From positions 115,702 to 179,701 of the forward strand of contig NZ_JAFB01000009.1 of NCBI RefSeq assembly GCF_000519205.1: a stretch of DNA of 64,000 nucleotides, read 5' to 3'. The notes beneath the pieces were generated by a model. It saw nothing but the letters and a program-made list of their open reading frames with translations. It had not been told where the DNA came from and ran no database searches. The DNA comes from Amycolatopsis taiwanensis DSM 45107 (GTDB lineage Bacteria; Actinomycetota; Actinomycetes; Mycobacteriales; Pseudonocardiaceae). Of this stretch, positions 54,028 through 62,190 are shown one piece after another (within the stretch, counting starts at the first letter, position 1; each line of letters begins with the position of its first letter). A program made the translations under genes and the position numbers.

Positions 54028-55443
54028 GTGGTGGGGCACGCCACACTCACCGCCACGAACAAACCCGGCGACGGGCTCACACGGGCGACCGGCACTCGCC
54101 GTCGCGGCCTGATCGCCGCGGTGGCGGGCTGGGTGCTGGCCGCGACCTGGCTTCAACTCGTCAGGGGACCTGGGCAACGCGCGTACGACGTGATGTGGGC
54201 CGAGGACAGCACCTTCCTCAACCAGGCGATGCGCCACGGCCTGTGGCACAACCTCACCACGCCGCACGCGGGTTACCTCCAGGTGGTCGCGCGGCTGCTC
54301 GCCCAGCCCGCCGCCCATCTCCCGCTGGAGTGGGCGGCGGCCTGGCTCGCGGCTAGTGCCGCGATCGTCGTCGCCCTGATCTCCGTGCTCGTGTGGTTTG
54401 CCAGCGGCCGGCTGCTGAGGTCCCGGTGGGCCCGCGGTCTGGTGGCCGCATTGGTCCCGCTGTTGCCCCAGGCCGGTTTCGAGATCAACGCGGCGGTCAA
54501 CGACCTGCACTGGTACCTGGCCTTCGCGGCGTTCTGGGTGCTGCTGGCGGCCCCTCGCTCGGTTCGCGGGCAGGCCGGTGCCGCAGCGGTGTGCGTACTG
54601 GCGGCTCTGTCCGACCCGCTCACCGCACTCGTCCTGCCGGCCGCCCTGGTCGGCGTGCTCCGCGCACCACGTAAGCGCATCGCCCTCATCGCGCCCGCTG
54701 CGATGCTGGTGGCCCTGGCCGTCCAAGGCTGGGTGCACCTGGCCTGGGCGACGGACTACCGCGCCAGCACAACCGACCTCACGGATCTCCCGGTCATCTA
54801 CGGCCTGCGCGTGGTGCTCAGCGCGCTCACCGGTGATCACCTCCTGGGCCCGGTGTACCAGAGCTTCGGCCTCCTTGCCGTGATCTTCGCGGTGCTGGTC
54901 GCTGCGGCAGGTCTGGCCGTGCTGATCCGGCTCGCCACACCGACGGTCCGCCCAGTCGTCGCCGTGAGCCTGGTCAGCTCGATCGCCTACCTCGTCGTCG
55001 CCGTGGGACTGCGGGGCACCGCAGACTTTCTCGACCGCGAAGACTTCTCGCTGGGCGGTTCGCGCTACACAGTGGTGCCGCTACTCTTGCTGTGGACGGC
55101 GATCATCGTGCTTCTCGACCAGCTCCGTACCCGCACGTTCGCGGTGGGCATTACGGCGGCCTTTCTCGCCGTGCAGTTGCTCAGCGACTGGGCAGCGCCG
55201 ACAGTCCGGTCGAACGGCCCGTCCTGGCGGAGCGGGGTACGGACCGCCGCGGAAGAATGTAAGAAACCCGCCGGGCAGCACGGTAGCCAGGCCACCCCAC
55301 TGGTGGCCGAGGAAGCGCCTGGGGCCGCCGCGATTCCGATTGTGCCCGGTCCGGACGACGTGACTGTGCTCGTGGCGCCGCAACCGGTGCCGGGCCAGCA
55401 ACCGCTGTTCGCCGTCGTCATTGACTGCACGGACCTGCGTTGA
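54028..55443 (+). CDS. Polytopic membrane protein, GT-C-like
   Basis: 471 residues. GTG 54028 is preferred because GGAGG (54018-54022) lies 5 bases before it; GTG 54022 would overlap the previous stop. About 10-11 hydrophobic segments. After the first helix comes an extracytoplasmic MWAEDSTFLNQAMRHGLW, NLTTPHAGYLQ; an acidic pair in the first large loop is characteristic of GT-C glycosyltransferases using polyprenyl-phosphate sugars. The C-terminal ~70 residues are soluble. Third gene of the HAD-methyltransferase operon. Confidence 0.75.
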   Translation: MVGHATLTATNKPGDGLTRATGTRRRGLIAAVAGWVLAATWLQLVRGPGQRAYDVMWAEDSTFLNQAMRHGLWHNLTTPHAGYLQVVARLLAQPAAHLPLEWAAAWLAASAAIVVALISVLVWFASGRLLRSRWARGLVAALVPLLPQAGFEINAAVNDLHWYLAFAAFWVLLAAPRSVRGQAGAAAVCVLAALSDPLTALVLPAALVGVLRAPRKRIALIAPAAMLVALAVQGWVHLAWATDYRASTTDLTDLPVIYGLRVVLSALTGDHLLGPVYQSFGLLAVIFAVLVAAAGLAVLIRLATPTVRPVVAVSLVSSIAYLVVAVGLRGTADFLDREDFSLGGSRYTVVPLLLLWTAIIVLLDQLRTRTFAVGITAAFLAVQLLSDWAAPTVRSNGPSWRSGVRTAAEECKKPAGQHGSQATPLVAEEAPGAAAIPIVPGPDDVTVLVAPQPVPGQQPLFAVVIDCTDLR

Positions 55444-55473
55444 TCCAACCAAGCGCGTCGACGGGGCCGAGCG

Positions 55474-55851
55474 TCACTCGAGCCAACGGGCAGCGGCCTC
55501 ATAGGTAGTGGCCGGATTGCTGTTGAACGCGATGGCCGCATCGGGTGCGTGCTGCCGAACCAGGTTGATTATTTGCTCGAGGAGTTCGACTTGATCGTCT
55601 GAGTGCCGCAGGCCACCGCCGACGGTGACGCACTCCCATGGATGGGCTCGCAGCGCATTCCCGACGACCGCTTCCACGTCGTCACTTCCATCGAGGCCGA
55701 TCAGGCAGGTCTCGACGCCCACGCCGTGTTCGGCGAACTTGGCCAGTCCCGCCTCGATCGCCTTGACCACCGGCTCGGGATCCCACGGTCCGGGCACTCG
55801 ACACGGATCAAGCCCGATGACGAGGACGCGGGGTGAAGCAGTGGAGTCCAT
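55474..55851 (-). CDS. Conserved hypothetical protein
   Basis: 125 residues from ATG 55851, convergent with the membrane-protein gene (30 bp gap). It shows VLVIGLDPCRVPGPWDPEPV, VETCLIGLDGSDDVEAVV, VTVGGGLRHSDDQVELLEQI, NLVRQHAPDAAIAFNSNP, an alpha/beta pattern with glycine loops as in small flavodoxin-like or Rossmann-like folds. Coding pattern is good, but the function is unknown. Confidence 0.65.
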   Translation of the reverse strand: MDSTASPRVLVIGLDPCRVPGPWDPEPVVKAIEAGLAKFAEHGVGVETCLIGLDGSDDVEAVVGNALRAHPWECVTVGGGLRHSDDQVELLEQIINLVRQHAPDAAIAFNSNPATTYEAAARWLE

Positions 55852-55944
55852 GTCTGGACGATACGCCCCGAACGACCAAACTCATCGCCGCTGAGAATCC
55901 GGACTTCCCTGGCCTGGAAACCTGGCTCACGGAGTGGACCGCTG

Positions 55945-56157
55945 ATGATTGATCCGGCGGGGATGGAGGTGTTCGTCCGGGCGGCGCTGGACAGTCCCGT
56001 CGTCAGAAATTCGGGGTACTTGAGGTTGGCTCGCGGTTTCCTTGGAATCAGTCTCGCCATGCTCTTTCGTGCCGGTGTCGACATTGAGCCGGTGAACCAC
56101 GAGCAGGCCGAGTTGGTTGCGGCCGGGCGCGAGCCGGCTCGGATAATGGTGCGCTGA
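55945..56157 (+). CDS. Small hypothetical protein, possibly part of a broken gene
   Basis: 70 residues from ATG 55945. It overlaps the end of an upstream frame (reading ENPDFPGLETWLTEWTADD then TGA 55950-55952) that has no start of its own within 100 bp. The pair may be two small coupled genes or the two halves of one decayed gene. No family was recognised. Confidence 0.35.
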   Translation: MIDPAGMEVFVRAALDSPVVRNSGYLRLARGFLGISLAMLFRAGVDIEPVNHEQAELVAAGREPARIMVR

Positions 56158-56310
56158 CCAACGGTGTAGACGGGGTGAGACCGGCCCTCCCCGTCGCCGG
56201 GTTACCACGCCAACGTTGCTTGAAACGGCACTAGGGCCTGTGTCGAAGTCGGCTGGGGTGGGTTGGGCTGATCTTGGCGTTCTTGCCCGGAACCCCGGAA
56301 CCCGCCACAA

Positions 56311-56468
56311 ACCCAGAACTCACCTCCCCGAACCCAGAACTCGCCCACCCGAACCCAGAACTCGCCCTTCCCAGCCGGGGACACGCCAGCACCGGGCGTG
56401 TCCCCGGTTCAGGCACGTGAGTTCCTGGCTCGGGCACGTGAGTTCCCGGTTCAGGCACGTGAGTTCCG
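56311..56468. repeat. Inverted pair of 21-bp repeat arrays around a perfect hairpin
   Basis: The left array has three copies of AACCCAGAACTC (56311, 56332, 56353), period 21. The right array has three copies of GGCACGTGAGTTCC (56413, 56434, 56455), also period 21, and its unit is a diverged reverse complement of the left unit. Between them a 13-bp perfect stem, CCGGGGACACGCC (56376-56388) and GGCGTGTCCCCGG (56396-56408), has a 7-nt loop. The whole 158 bp could form a long cruciform. No gene is recognised from 56158 to 56616. Confidence 0.8.
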
Positions 56469-56616
56469 GCTTGCGAACACAGACACCGAAGGCCGGACTA
56501 CCCCAGCGGGAACACACCACGGTCACCACCCGCTACGACGAACTCGCCACCGCTACGAAGCCACCGTCCACCCCGCCGCACTCAACCAATGGCTCTGATC
56601 GACATCGATGCAGACC

Positions 56617-57492
56617 CTAGGCCCCTGGTTTGACCGCGGCCGCGGCCAGGGCACGTGTCTCGTGTGCCGGTCGCTCGAAGGGCTCGTCATCGTCGGTGGC
56701 GAGTTCGGGATGCCATTGTGGAAGCCAGACCAGGCCAGGATCCTGGAGAGTCCAGCCGTCGAAAAACTGCCGCACGGTTTCGGGCGGGCGAATGTAGAGC
56801 GGACTCGTGGACTCGTGGGTGTAGCGGTCGAGCACCTCCATGGTCTTGGCATAAGCCACCGGGTCCTTGTCCGGATCAACCCAGCCGTGGCTGATGATCA
56901 GCATGCTCTCCGGCGCCAACGCGTCCTTGAGGAAGTCCAGATGCGCCTGGGGCTGTGAAGCCGGAGTCAAACAATGGAGCAGCGCCACTGCCAACAGCAC
57001 CACTGGCTTGGCGGGGTCGATCACTCCGGTGCCGAGCACCTTGTCCCAGAGGTCCTCGGGCTCGGTGAAGTCGGCGAACAGAGCCTTGTGGCGCTGTGGA
57101 TCAGCGTGTTTGTCCAGCAGGTATTCCGCATGTGCCTGCGCGACCGGGTCGTGGTCGATATAGACGACCCTGGTGTCGCCGGGACGGATCTGGTCAGCCA
57201 CGTCGTGTACGTTCTTGGCGGTCGGCAGGCCGCTGCCGATATCCACAAACTGTGTGTGGCCGGCGTCGACGGCGTAGCGGACCGCTCGCCGTAGGAACGC
57301 CCGGTTCTGGCGGGCGAACGTGATGATGTCGGGCAGCGTGGCACTGATCTGTTTTCCGAACTCGGCATCGATCGCGTAGTGATGCGTGCCGCCCAAGTAC
57401 CAGTCGTACGTGCGTGCCACGCTGGGCTTGTCCATGTGGGCAGCCAGAAGAGCGGGCAGGTCGTCTTCAGCTTTGGGGAAGCCTCCGACCAT
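56617..57492 (-). CDS. SAM-dependent methyltransferase, DUF574 family
   Basis: 291 residues from ATG 57492 (AAGGGA 7 bases upstream). Typical family pattern: DKPSVARTYDWYLGGTHHYAID at the N-terminus, FVDIGSGLPTAKNVHDVA as motif I, VVYIDHDPVAQAHA as motif II and ALLHCLTPAS later. This family is greatly expanded in Streptomyces and Amycolatopsis; members are mostly uncharacterised. It stands alone here. Confidence 0.88.
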   Translation of the reverse strand: MVGGFPKAEDDLPALLAAHMDKPSVARTYDWYLGGTHHYAIDAEFGKQISATLPDIITFARQNRAFLRRAVRYAVDAGHTQFVDIGSGLPTAKNVHDVADQIRPGDTRVVYIDHDPVAQAHAEYLLDKHADPQRHKALFADFTEPEDLWDKVLGTGVIDPAKPVVLLAVALLHCLTPASQPQAHLDFLKDALAPESMLIISHGWVDPDKDPVAYAKTMEVLDRYTHESTSPLYIRPPETVRQFFDGWTLQDPGLVWLPQWHPELATDDDEPFERPAHETRALAAAAVKPGA

Positions 57493-57739
57493 CAGGTGTC
57501 CCTTCCATGGATGACGGGGTCTGGACCAAGGCTAACGGTTGGTGTGCTCTTCCTTGCGGTGAGCCACCCGCGGACGAGATGGCCCAGGAGAGGTTCCGCC
57601 GGATGCGATGGTCTTTCGTGCCGGTGCCGTGCCGGTGGCGTGCCGGCATTGAGCCGGCGAATTCCTGCCGTAGTCGTGCAGAGGTCCTTCGTGGTCAGCA
57701 AAACCAGCCGCTGGGATCGCCGATGTGCAGAATCGGTTC
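57493..57739. other. Divergent intergenic region
   Basis: About 250 bp between the leftward methyltransferase gene and the rightward hydrolase. Frames cross it, but none shows a known family or ribosome site. Nothing else was seen. Confidence 0.4.
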
Positions 57740-58455
57740 ATGAATCCGCTCGCGCCTACGCTCCTGCTTGTTCATAGTCCGCTGGTAGGCCGTTGACCTG
57801 GGAGTTGACGGCGGCGCATCTGCGACGCGAGGGCCAGCGCGTCGTCGTGCCATCGCTTACGGCTGTCGTCGAGGAGGGACCGCCCTACTATCGGAGGTTC
57901 GCTGAAGCGGCGGCTCGCGCTCTCGACATGGACGGAAGTCATGGCGCCGTGGTGTTGGTCGGTCACAGCGGCGCCGGGGCGCTGCTGCCCGCCGTTGCCG
58001 AGGTAGTCGGGACCGATGTTCACGGTGCTGTGTTCGTGGACGCGTTGCTTCCGCATCCGGGTAACAGTTGGTTCGACACCGCCCCTGTTCAACTGCGCGA
58101 GCAAGTGGCCGGTCTGGCTCGTGCCGGGCGGCTTCCCCGTTGGCACGACTGGCTTCCATCCGATGTGCTCGACACGTTGGTGTCCGACGTAGGTCTGCGC
58201 GAACGGTTCATCGCCGAGCTGCCAACCATGCCGGTGGCCTACTTCGAGGAACCGGCGCCGAATGCGCCCGGTTGGCCTGCCTCCCGCTGCGCCTACGTGC
58301 GCCTGAGTGAGGCATATGCCGGGGCGGCGGATGAGGCCGAACGTCAAGGCTGGTGGGTGCATCGCGAGAACGCGGACCACTTGGCGCTGCTCACTCAGCC
58401 TGCCCGGATCGCCGGCGTGATCGCTCGGGCCGTCGCCGTGGTGGCTGATACGTGA
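57740..58455 (+). pseudogene. Alpha/beta-hydrolase gene with an apparent 1-nt deletion
   Basis: ATG 57740 encodes MNPLAPTLLLVHSPLVG and then hits TGA at 57794. In another frame, from CCG 57790, the protein continues as PLTWELTAAHLRREGQRVVVPSL, the natural follow-on of the alpha/beta-hydrolase N-terminus. One missing C near 57788-57792 would restore a protein of about 238 residues. The remainder is intact: nucleophile elbow VGHSGAG, FVDALLPHP, and a late His in ENADHLALL. It is either a recent pseudogene, a TTG-initiated shorter protein from 57793, or a sequencing error. Confidence 0.7.
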
Positions 58456-58570
58456 GTGGCCGCTTTCGGGACCAGCGGTCCAGTCGCCATGGTGTCGGTC
58501 GGCCGCGGGGGCGGCGTACCGCCGGGACGGCGGAACCGGCGGCCGAGCGACCCGCGGGCGTTGGGACCCG

Positions 58571-58606
58571 TTGACATGTGACCAAATGGTCACATATATT
58601 TCGGGG
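58571..58606 (+). promoter_or_regulatory. ArsR promoter with operator filling the spacer
   Basis: -35 TTGACA (58571-58576) and -10 TATATT (58595-58600) are separated by exactly 18 bp, and those 18 bp are a perfect palindrome, TGTGACCAAATGGTCACA (58577-58594; 8-bp arms, 2-bp centre). Initiation about 7 bp after the -10 falls on the GTG at 58607, so the mRNA is probably leaderless. A regulator bound to the palindrome would block polymerase directly. Confidence 0.75.
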
Positions 58607-58927
58607 GTGACGGACGAGGATCTGGTGTTCAAGGCGCTGGCCGATCCCACCCGCCGCTACCTTCTCGACCTGCTGTTCGCGCGCGACGGCCGCACGCTCA
58701 CCGAACTGGAGTCCGAGTTGGCGATGACCCGGTTCGGGGTGGCCAAGCACCTCAAGGTCCTCGAACAGGCGGAACTGGTCGTCGCACGCAAGTCCGGGCG
58801 GGAGAAGAAGCACTACCTCAACCCGGTGCCTATCCGGTTGATCCACGACCGGTGGATCGACAAGTACACCGAGCGCCACGTCTCGGCGCTCACCGAACTC
58901 AAAAGACAATTGGAGAAGGACTCATGA
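58607..58927 (+). CDS. ArsR-family transcriptional repressor
   Basis: 106 residues from GTG 58607, chosen because it lies at the expected transcription start and begins the conserved sequence TDEDLVFKALADPTRRYLLD. Winged helix with recognition helix MTRFGVAKHLKVLEQAELVV and wing RKSGREKKHYLNPVPI. No metal-binding Cys motif, so it belongs to the metal-independent group usually paired with AHSA1 proteins. It probably represses its own operon through the palindrome in its promoter. Its stop overlaps the next start. Confidence 0.92.
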   Translation: MTDEDLVFKALADPTRRYLLDLLFARDGRTLTELESELAMTRFGVAKHLKVLEQAELVVARKSGREKKHYLNPVPIRLIHDRWIDKYTERHVSALTELKRQLEKDS

Positions 58928-59433
58928 CCAGCACCGAATCGACGACCCAGGTGTACCGGGTGTACATCAAGGCGACCGCGCAGCAGGTGTTCGACGCGTT
59001 GACCAAGCCGGAGTGGACGCAGCGCTACGGCTACGGCGGGCTGACGGACTTCGACCTCACACCGGGCGCGAAGTTCGCAACAGCACCCGACCCCGCGATG
59101 GTTGAGGGTATGAAGGCGGCGGGTTACCCGGTGCCCGACGTCGTCATCGACGGCGAGGTGATCGAGGTCGACGCGCCGCACAAGCTGGTGCTGAGCTGGC
59201 GGATGGTGATGGACCCGGCGGCCGCGGAGGAGGGCTTCACCACGCTGACCTACGAGATCACCGAGTCCGCGGGTGGGGTCAAGCTCACCCTGCTCCACGA
59301 TCTGGCGGGCAAGCCGCAGCACGCCGCGCAGGTCGAGGGTGCCGGGGACGCCGACCAGGGTGGCGGCGGGTGGCCGTGGGTGCTGTCCGACCTCAAGTCC
59401 CTGTTGGAGACGGGGTCCCGCCTGGCGGGCTGA
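58924..59433 (+). CDS. SRPBCC/AHSA1-family protein
   Basis: 169 residues from ATG 58924 (ATGA overlap with the ArsR gene). It has the START/Bet v1-like pattern of AHSA1 proteins: YRVYIKATAQQVFDALTKPEWTQRYGYGG, TPGAKFA, GEVIEVDAPHKLVLSW, TTLTYEITESAGGVKLTL and WPWVLSDLKSLLETG. It forms a ligand-binding pocket; ligand unknown. ArsR-AHSA1 pairs are widespread in actinobacteria. Confidence 0.9.
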   Translation: MTSTESTTQVYRVYIKATAQQVFDALTKPEWTQRYGYGGLTDFDLTPGAKFATAPDPAMVEGMKAAGYPVPDVVIDGEVIEVDAPHKLVLSWRMVMDPAAAEEGFTTLTYEITESAGGVKLTLLHDLAGKPQHAAQVEGAGDADQGGGGWPWVLSDLKSLLETGSRLAG

Positions 59434-59446
59434 CGGCCGGGAACAC

Positions 59447-59490
59447 GCAACGGCGGGGGGGGTCCCGTGCTCGGGACACCCCGCCGTTGC
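59447..59490 (+). terminator. Long GC-rich terminator hairpin after the AHSA1 gene
   Basis: GCAACGGCGGGG...TCCCG pairs with CGGGA...CCCCGCCGTTGC, about 17 bp of stem with a small internal bulge and a loop TGCT. It begins 14 bp after the stop. The following stretch to 59701 shows no gene. Confidence 0.7.
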
Positions 59491-59701
59491 GGTGTTCGTG
59501 GCGACCAGGTCCAAACGCCGATTGCGCCCTCGTAGGCGGGCGATATGACGCTTTCCGCCTCGATGCCGGCCCTCTCGGTATGAGACTCCCAGGGACTTTC
59601 GGCACTTGGCCGCGACCGGATCCTGCCAGAGCATGAGGACGCGCTTCGCGCAGGACGTGCGCCCTACTGCCGGGTTCACTCGCTGTGAGGGGGAGGAGGA
59701 T

Positions 59702-60331
59702 GTGTTGTCCACGAACAAGTTCACCGAGCACTTGACCCGCGACAACGCGGCCGTGGTGCTGGTCGACCACCAGGTCGGTCTCTACAGCGGTGTGCGAGAC
59801 ATCCCAGTCGGCGAGCTCAAGCACAATGTGGTGGCCCTGGCCAAGGCCGCCCAGGTACTGGGGCTGCCATTGGTGGTGACCACCACCGCGGCGGAGAGCA
59901 TGTGGGGACCGGTCATTCCCGAGCTTGCCGCGGTGCTTCCCGATGGCTTGCCGGTCATCGACCGCTCGACCGTCAACGCGTGGGACGAGCCACAGGTGGT
60001 CGAGGCGATCCGGGCGACCGGCCGGAACAAGCTGATCATTACGGGCATCTCCACCGAGGTGTGCTGCGCCCTCCCGGCCATCAGCGCCACGGCCGAGGGG
60101 TTCGGTGCCTACGCGGCGATCGACGCGTCCGGCACCTTCTGGCAGGCCAAGCGCGAGACGGGCCTGCTGCGCATGCAGCAGGCCGGCGTGATCCTGATCG
60201 ACTATTCGACTGCCATCGTCGAAATCCTCGCCGACAACGCTGATCCGCTGGCCGCTCATGTCTACGCCGCGCTCGACATGCCGTTCGCGGTGCTCGTCGG
60301 CCAGATCGCATCGGCGGTGTCCAAAACCTGA
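59702..60331 (+). CDS. Isochorismatase-family (YcaC-like) hydrolase
   Basis: 209 residues. GTG 59702 follows GGGAGGAGG (59691-59699); TTG 59705 is an alternative. Cysteine-hydrolase features: NAAVVLVDHQVGLYSGV with the catalytic Asp, STVNAWDEPQV, and ITGISTEVCCALPAI with the nucleophilic Cys. The pattern fits the YcaC subgroup, whose substrate is uncertain, rather than isochorismatase proper. Monocistronic. Confidence 0.88.
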   Translation: MLSTNKFTEHLTRDNAAVVLVDHQVGLYSGVRDIPVGELKHNVVALAKAAQVLGLPLVVTTTAAESMWGPVIPELAAVLPDGLPVIDRSTVNAWDEPQVVEAIRATGRNKLIITGISTEVCCALPAISATAEGFGAYAAIDASGTFWQAKRETGLLRMQQAGVILIDYSTAIVEILADNADPLAAHVYAALDMPFAVLVGQIASAVSKT

Positions 60332-60372
60332 TGGCGGTCACGTGCCGGCCCATCCGGGTGATCGATCGGGCG

Positions 60373-60395
60373 GCTGCCCGCGTTTTCCGGGCAGC
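60373..60395. terminator. Hairpin between convergent genes
   Basis: GCTGCCCG (60373-60380) and CGGGCAGC (60388-60395) form a perfect 8-bp stem with loop CGTTTTC. It lies between the ends of the hydrolase gene and the leftward GntR gene. Confidence 0.5.
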
Positions 60396-60451
60396 AGCGC
60401 GCCGATGAGGATGGCGGACCCGATCCCGTCCGCCCATGCCTCGACCGGGCC

Positions 60452-61171
60452 TTAGCTCGACCGGATCTGGGACACCCGTGCGTCGAGGTTGCGGAAGTGT
60501 TCCACCATGGCCTGCTCCGCGCGGGCGACGTCGTGCTTGCGTAGGGCCGTGACGATCGCGCGGTGGCGGCGGACGGTCTGCATCGGGTTCGGGTCGGTCA
60601 CGCCGAGGCGGTCGTTGACGCGGTGGAAGACGTCCCAGAAGGCCCGAAGCAGCTGCGTGACCAGGGCGTTGTTGAGCGAGCGGTACAGCAGTTCGTGGAA
60701 CTCGCGGTCCGCCTCGGCGAACGTTTCGTCCGCCGAGGCGTGTGCGGCCATCCGCTTGGTGACTTCGTCCAGCGCGGTCAGGTCATCTTCGGGCATCGAC
60801 GCGGCCACCCGGCGGATCAGCGCCGCCTCGAGCGCCTCGCGGACCTCGAGGATCTCCTCCATCGATCGCAGGTCCTGGCCGGCGTCGTGCAACGCCCGGA
60901 AGGTGAGCCCGTCGGCGAGCGGGTCGAGGGAGAGCCGGCCGACGTAGGTGCCGTAGCCGTGCCGGATCTCCACGATGTCGAGCGCCTGCAACGCCTTCAG
61001 CGCCTCGCGGATGGAGTTGCGGCTCACCCCGAGCGTCTCGACCAGCTCGGTCTCGGTCGGCAGCGGATCACCGGAGCGCAGGCCACGCGCGAGAATCAGA
61101 CTGGTGATCTCATCCCGGACCGCTCGGCTCAGCCTGGTGCCCAGCTTCGCCGGCGGGTTCTGCTCCGTCAC
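60452..61171 (-). CDS. GntR/FadR-family (FCD) transcriptional regulator
   Basis: 239 residues from GTG 61171, with GGGAGG about 8 bases upstream. N-terminal winged helix (RDEITSLILARGLRSGDPLP, TETELVETLGVSRNSIREALKALQALDIVEIRHGYGTYV) and a C-terminal FCD effector domain with metal-binding pattern residues (EVREALE, DREFHELLY, VRRHRAIVTALRKHD). It lies 24 bp after the lyase gene in the same direction, so it probably regulates this locus, including the divergent beta-galactosidase. Confidence 0.93.
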   Translation of the reverse strand: MTEQNPPAKLGTRLSRAVRDEITSLILARGLRSGDPLPTETELVETLGVSRNSIREALKALQALDIVEIRHGYGTYVGRLSLDPLADGLTFRALHDAGQDLRSMEEILEVREALEAALIRRVAASMPEDDLTALDEVTKRMAAHASADETFAEADREFHELLYRSLNNALVTQLLRAFWDVFHRVNDRLGVTDPNPMQTVRRHRAIVTALRKHDVARAEQAMVEHFRNLDARVSQIRSS

Positions 61172-61195
61172 CGAAAACCTCCCAACGTCACAACC

Positions 61196-62101
61196 TTAGA
61201 GCAGTTCGGCCGCGACCAGTCGCTGCCGTACCGCGGCCCGTTCGGTGTCGTTGAGCGGGATCATCGGCAGGCTCGTCGTGCCGCCCGTGATCACCCCGCG
61301 CGCGACGAGGCCCTCCTTGAACGCGCCGATGGCCGACGAGTAGCGGCCCATGCGGCCGTCGCCGACGTGGATCACCTCGAACAGCTTGCGCAGCCGGGTC
61401 TGCTCGGCCCGTGCCGCGGCCCAGTCGCCGCGCTTCGCCGCCTGGTAAAGCCGCAGGAAGCCGTGCGGGTCGACGTTGCCGATGCCCGGCACCAGGCCGT
61501 GTGTGCCGATGAACAGCGCGAGGTCGGCAAGCGTCTCCGAACCCGTGTAGCAGACCAGGTCGGTCGCCTCCAGGACCGCACGCAGACCGTCGAGGTCGCC
61601 GCTGGAGTCCTTCAGCGCGGACAGCGTGCCGTCGGCCGCCAGCTCCACCACCACCTCGGTGGGCAGCTTCGACCCCACCGACACCGGGATGTCGTAGGCG
61701 ACGAGTGGCAGGTCCACGGCCGCGCGAATGGCGCGGAAGTGCCCGGGGAATTCCACCGGGTGCGTCGGTGCGTAGAACGGTGCGGTGGCCACGAGCGCGT
61801 CGGCGCCCGCCGCCTTGGCCGCGCGGGCGTGCTCGATCACCCGTGGCGTGGTGGTGTCGATGATGCCCGCGAGCACCGGCACCTGCCCGGCCGAGACCCC
61901 GGCGACCACTTCGAGCGCCCGGTACCTGGTCTCGTCCGGCAGGTACGCGACCTCGCCGGTGGATCCGGTCACGAACAGTCCGTGCATGCCGGCGTCGATG
62001 AGGAATGCGGCGAGCCGTTCCAGGGACGGCACATCGAGTTCACGTTCCGGGGTCAGGGGGGTGCACACGGGTGGCACTACACCGCCGTCGAGCTGTGTCA
62101 A
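61196..62101 (-). CDS. Dihydrodipicolinate synthase/N-acetylneuraminate lyase-family aldolase
   Basis: 301 residues. TTG 62101 is preferred because AAGGGAG sits 6-8 bases upstream and the protein then begins TQLDGGVVPPVCTPL, normal for the family; an ATG at 62155 would add 18 unusual residues. TIM-barrel aldolase motifs: VTGSTGEVAYL, APFYAPTHPVEFPGHF, LVAYDIPVSVG with the Tyr of the catalytic set, and LSALKDSSGDL with the Schiff-base Lys. Its neighbours suggest sugar-acid or 2-keto acid cleavage in catabolism rather than lysine biosynthesis. Confidence 0.9.
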   Translation of the reverse strand: MTQLDGGVVPPVCTPLTPERELDVPSLERLAAFLIDAGMHGLFVTGSTGEVAYLPDETRYRALEVVAGVSAGQVPVLAGIIDTTTPRVIEHARAAKAAGADALVATAPFYAPTHPVEFPGHFRAIRAAVDLPLVAYDIPVSVGSKLPTEVVVELAADGTLSALKDSSGDLDGLRAVLEATDLVCYTGSETLADLALFIGTHGLVPGIGNVDPHGFLRLYQAAKRGDWAAARAEQTRLRKLFEVIHVGDGRMGRYSSAIGAFKEGLVARGVITGGTTSLPMIPLNDTERAAVRQRLVAAELL

Positions 62102-62190
62102 AACGTCTCCCTTGCGGACCGAAGTCGGTTCGGCATACGGTCGGACATCCCACATCCTATGTCCTAGTCGGTTCTACGAAAGGTGCGGTC
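62102..62190. promoter_or_regulatory. Divergent promoter region of the lyase and beta-galactosidase genes
   Basis: Only 89 bp separate the two chosen starts, so the promoters overlap. Two symmetric elements are visible: GGACAT (62143-62148) and ATGTCC (62159-62164) around 10 bp, and a CCGAA/TTCGG pair near 62118-62132. Either could be the operator of the GntR regulator encoded next door. Confidence 0.4.

Noticed and set aside
60563-62167. A 534-codon rightward frame across the GntR and lyase genes
   Set aside because: It is antisense to two clear enzyme and regulator genes and has no domain.
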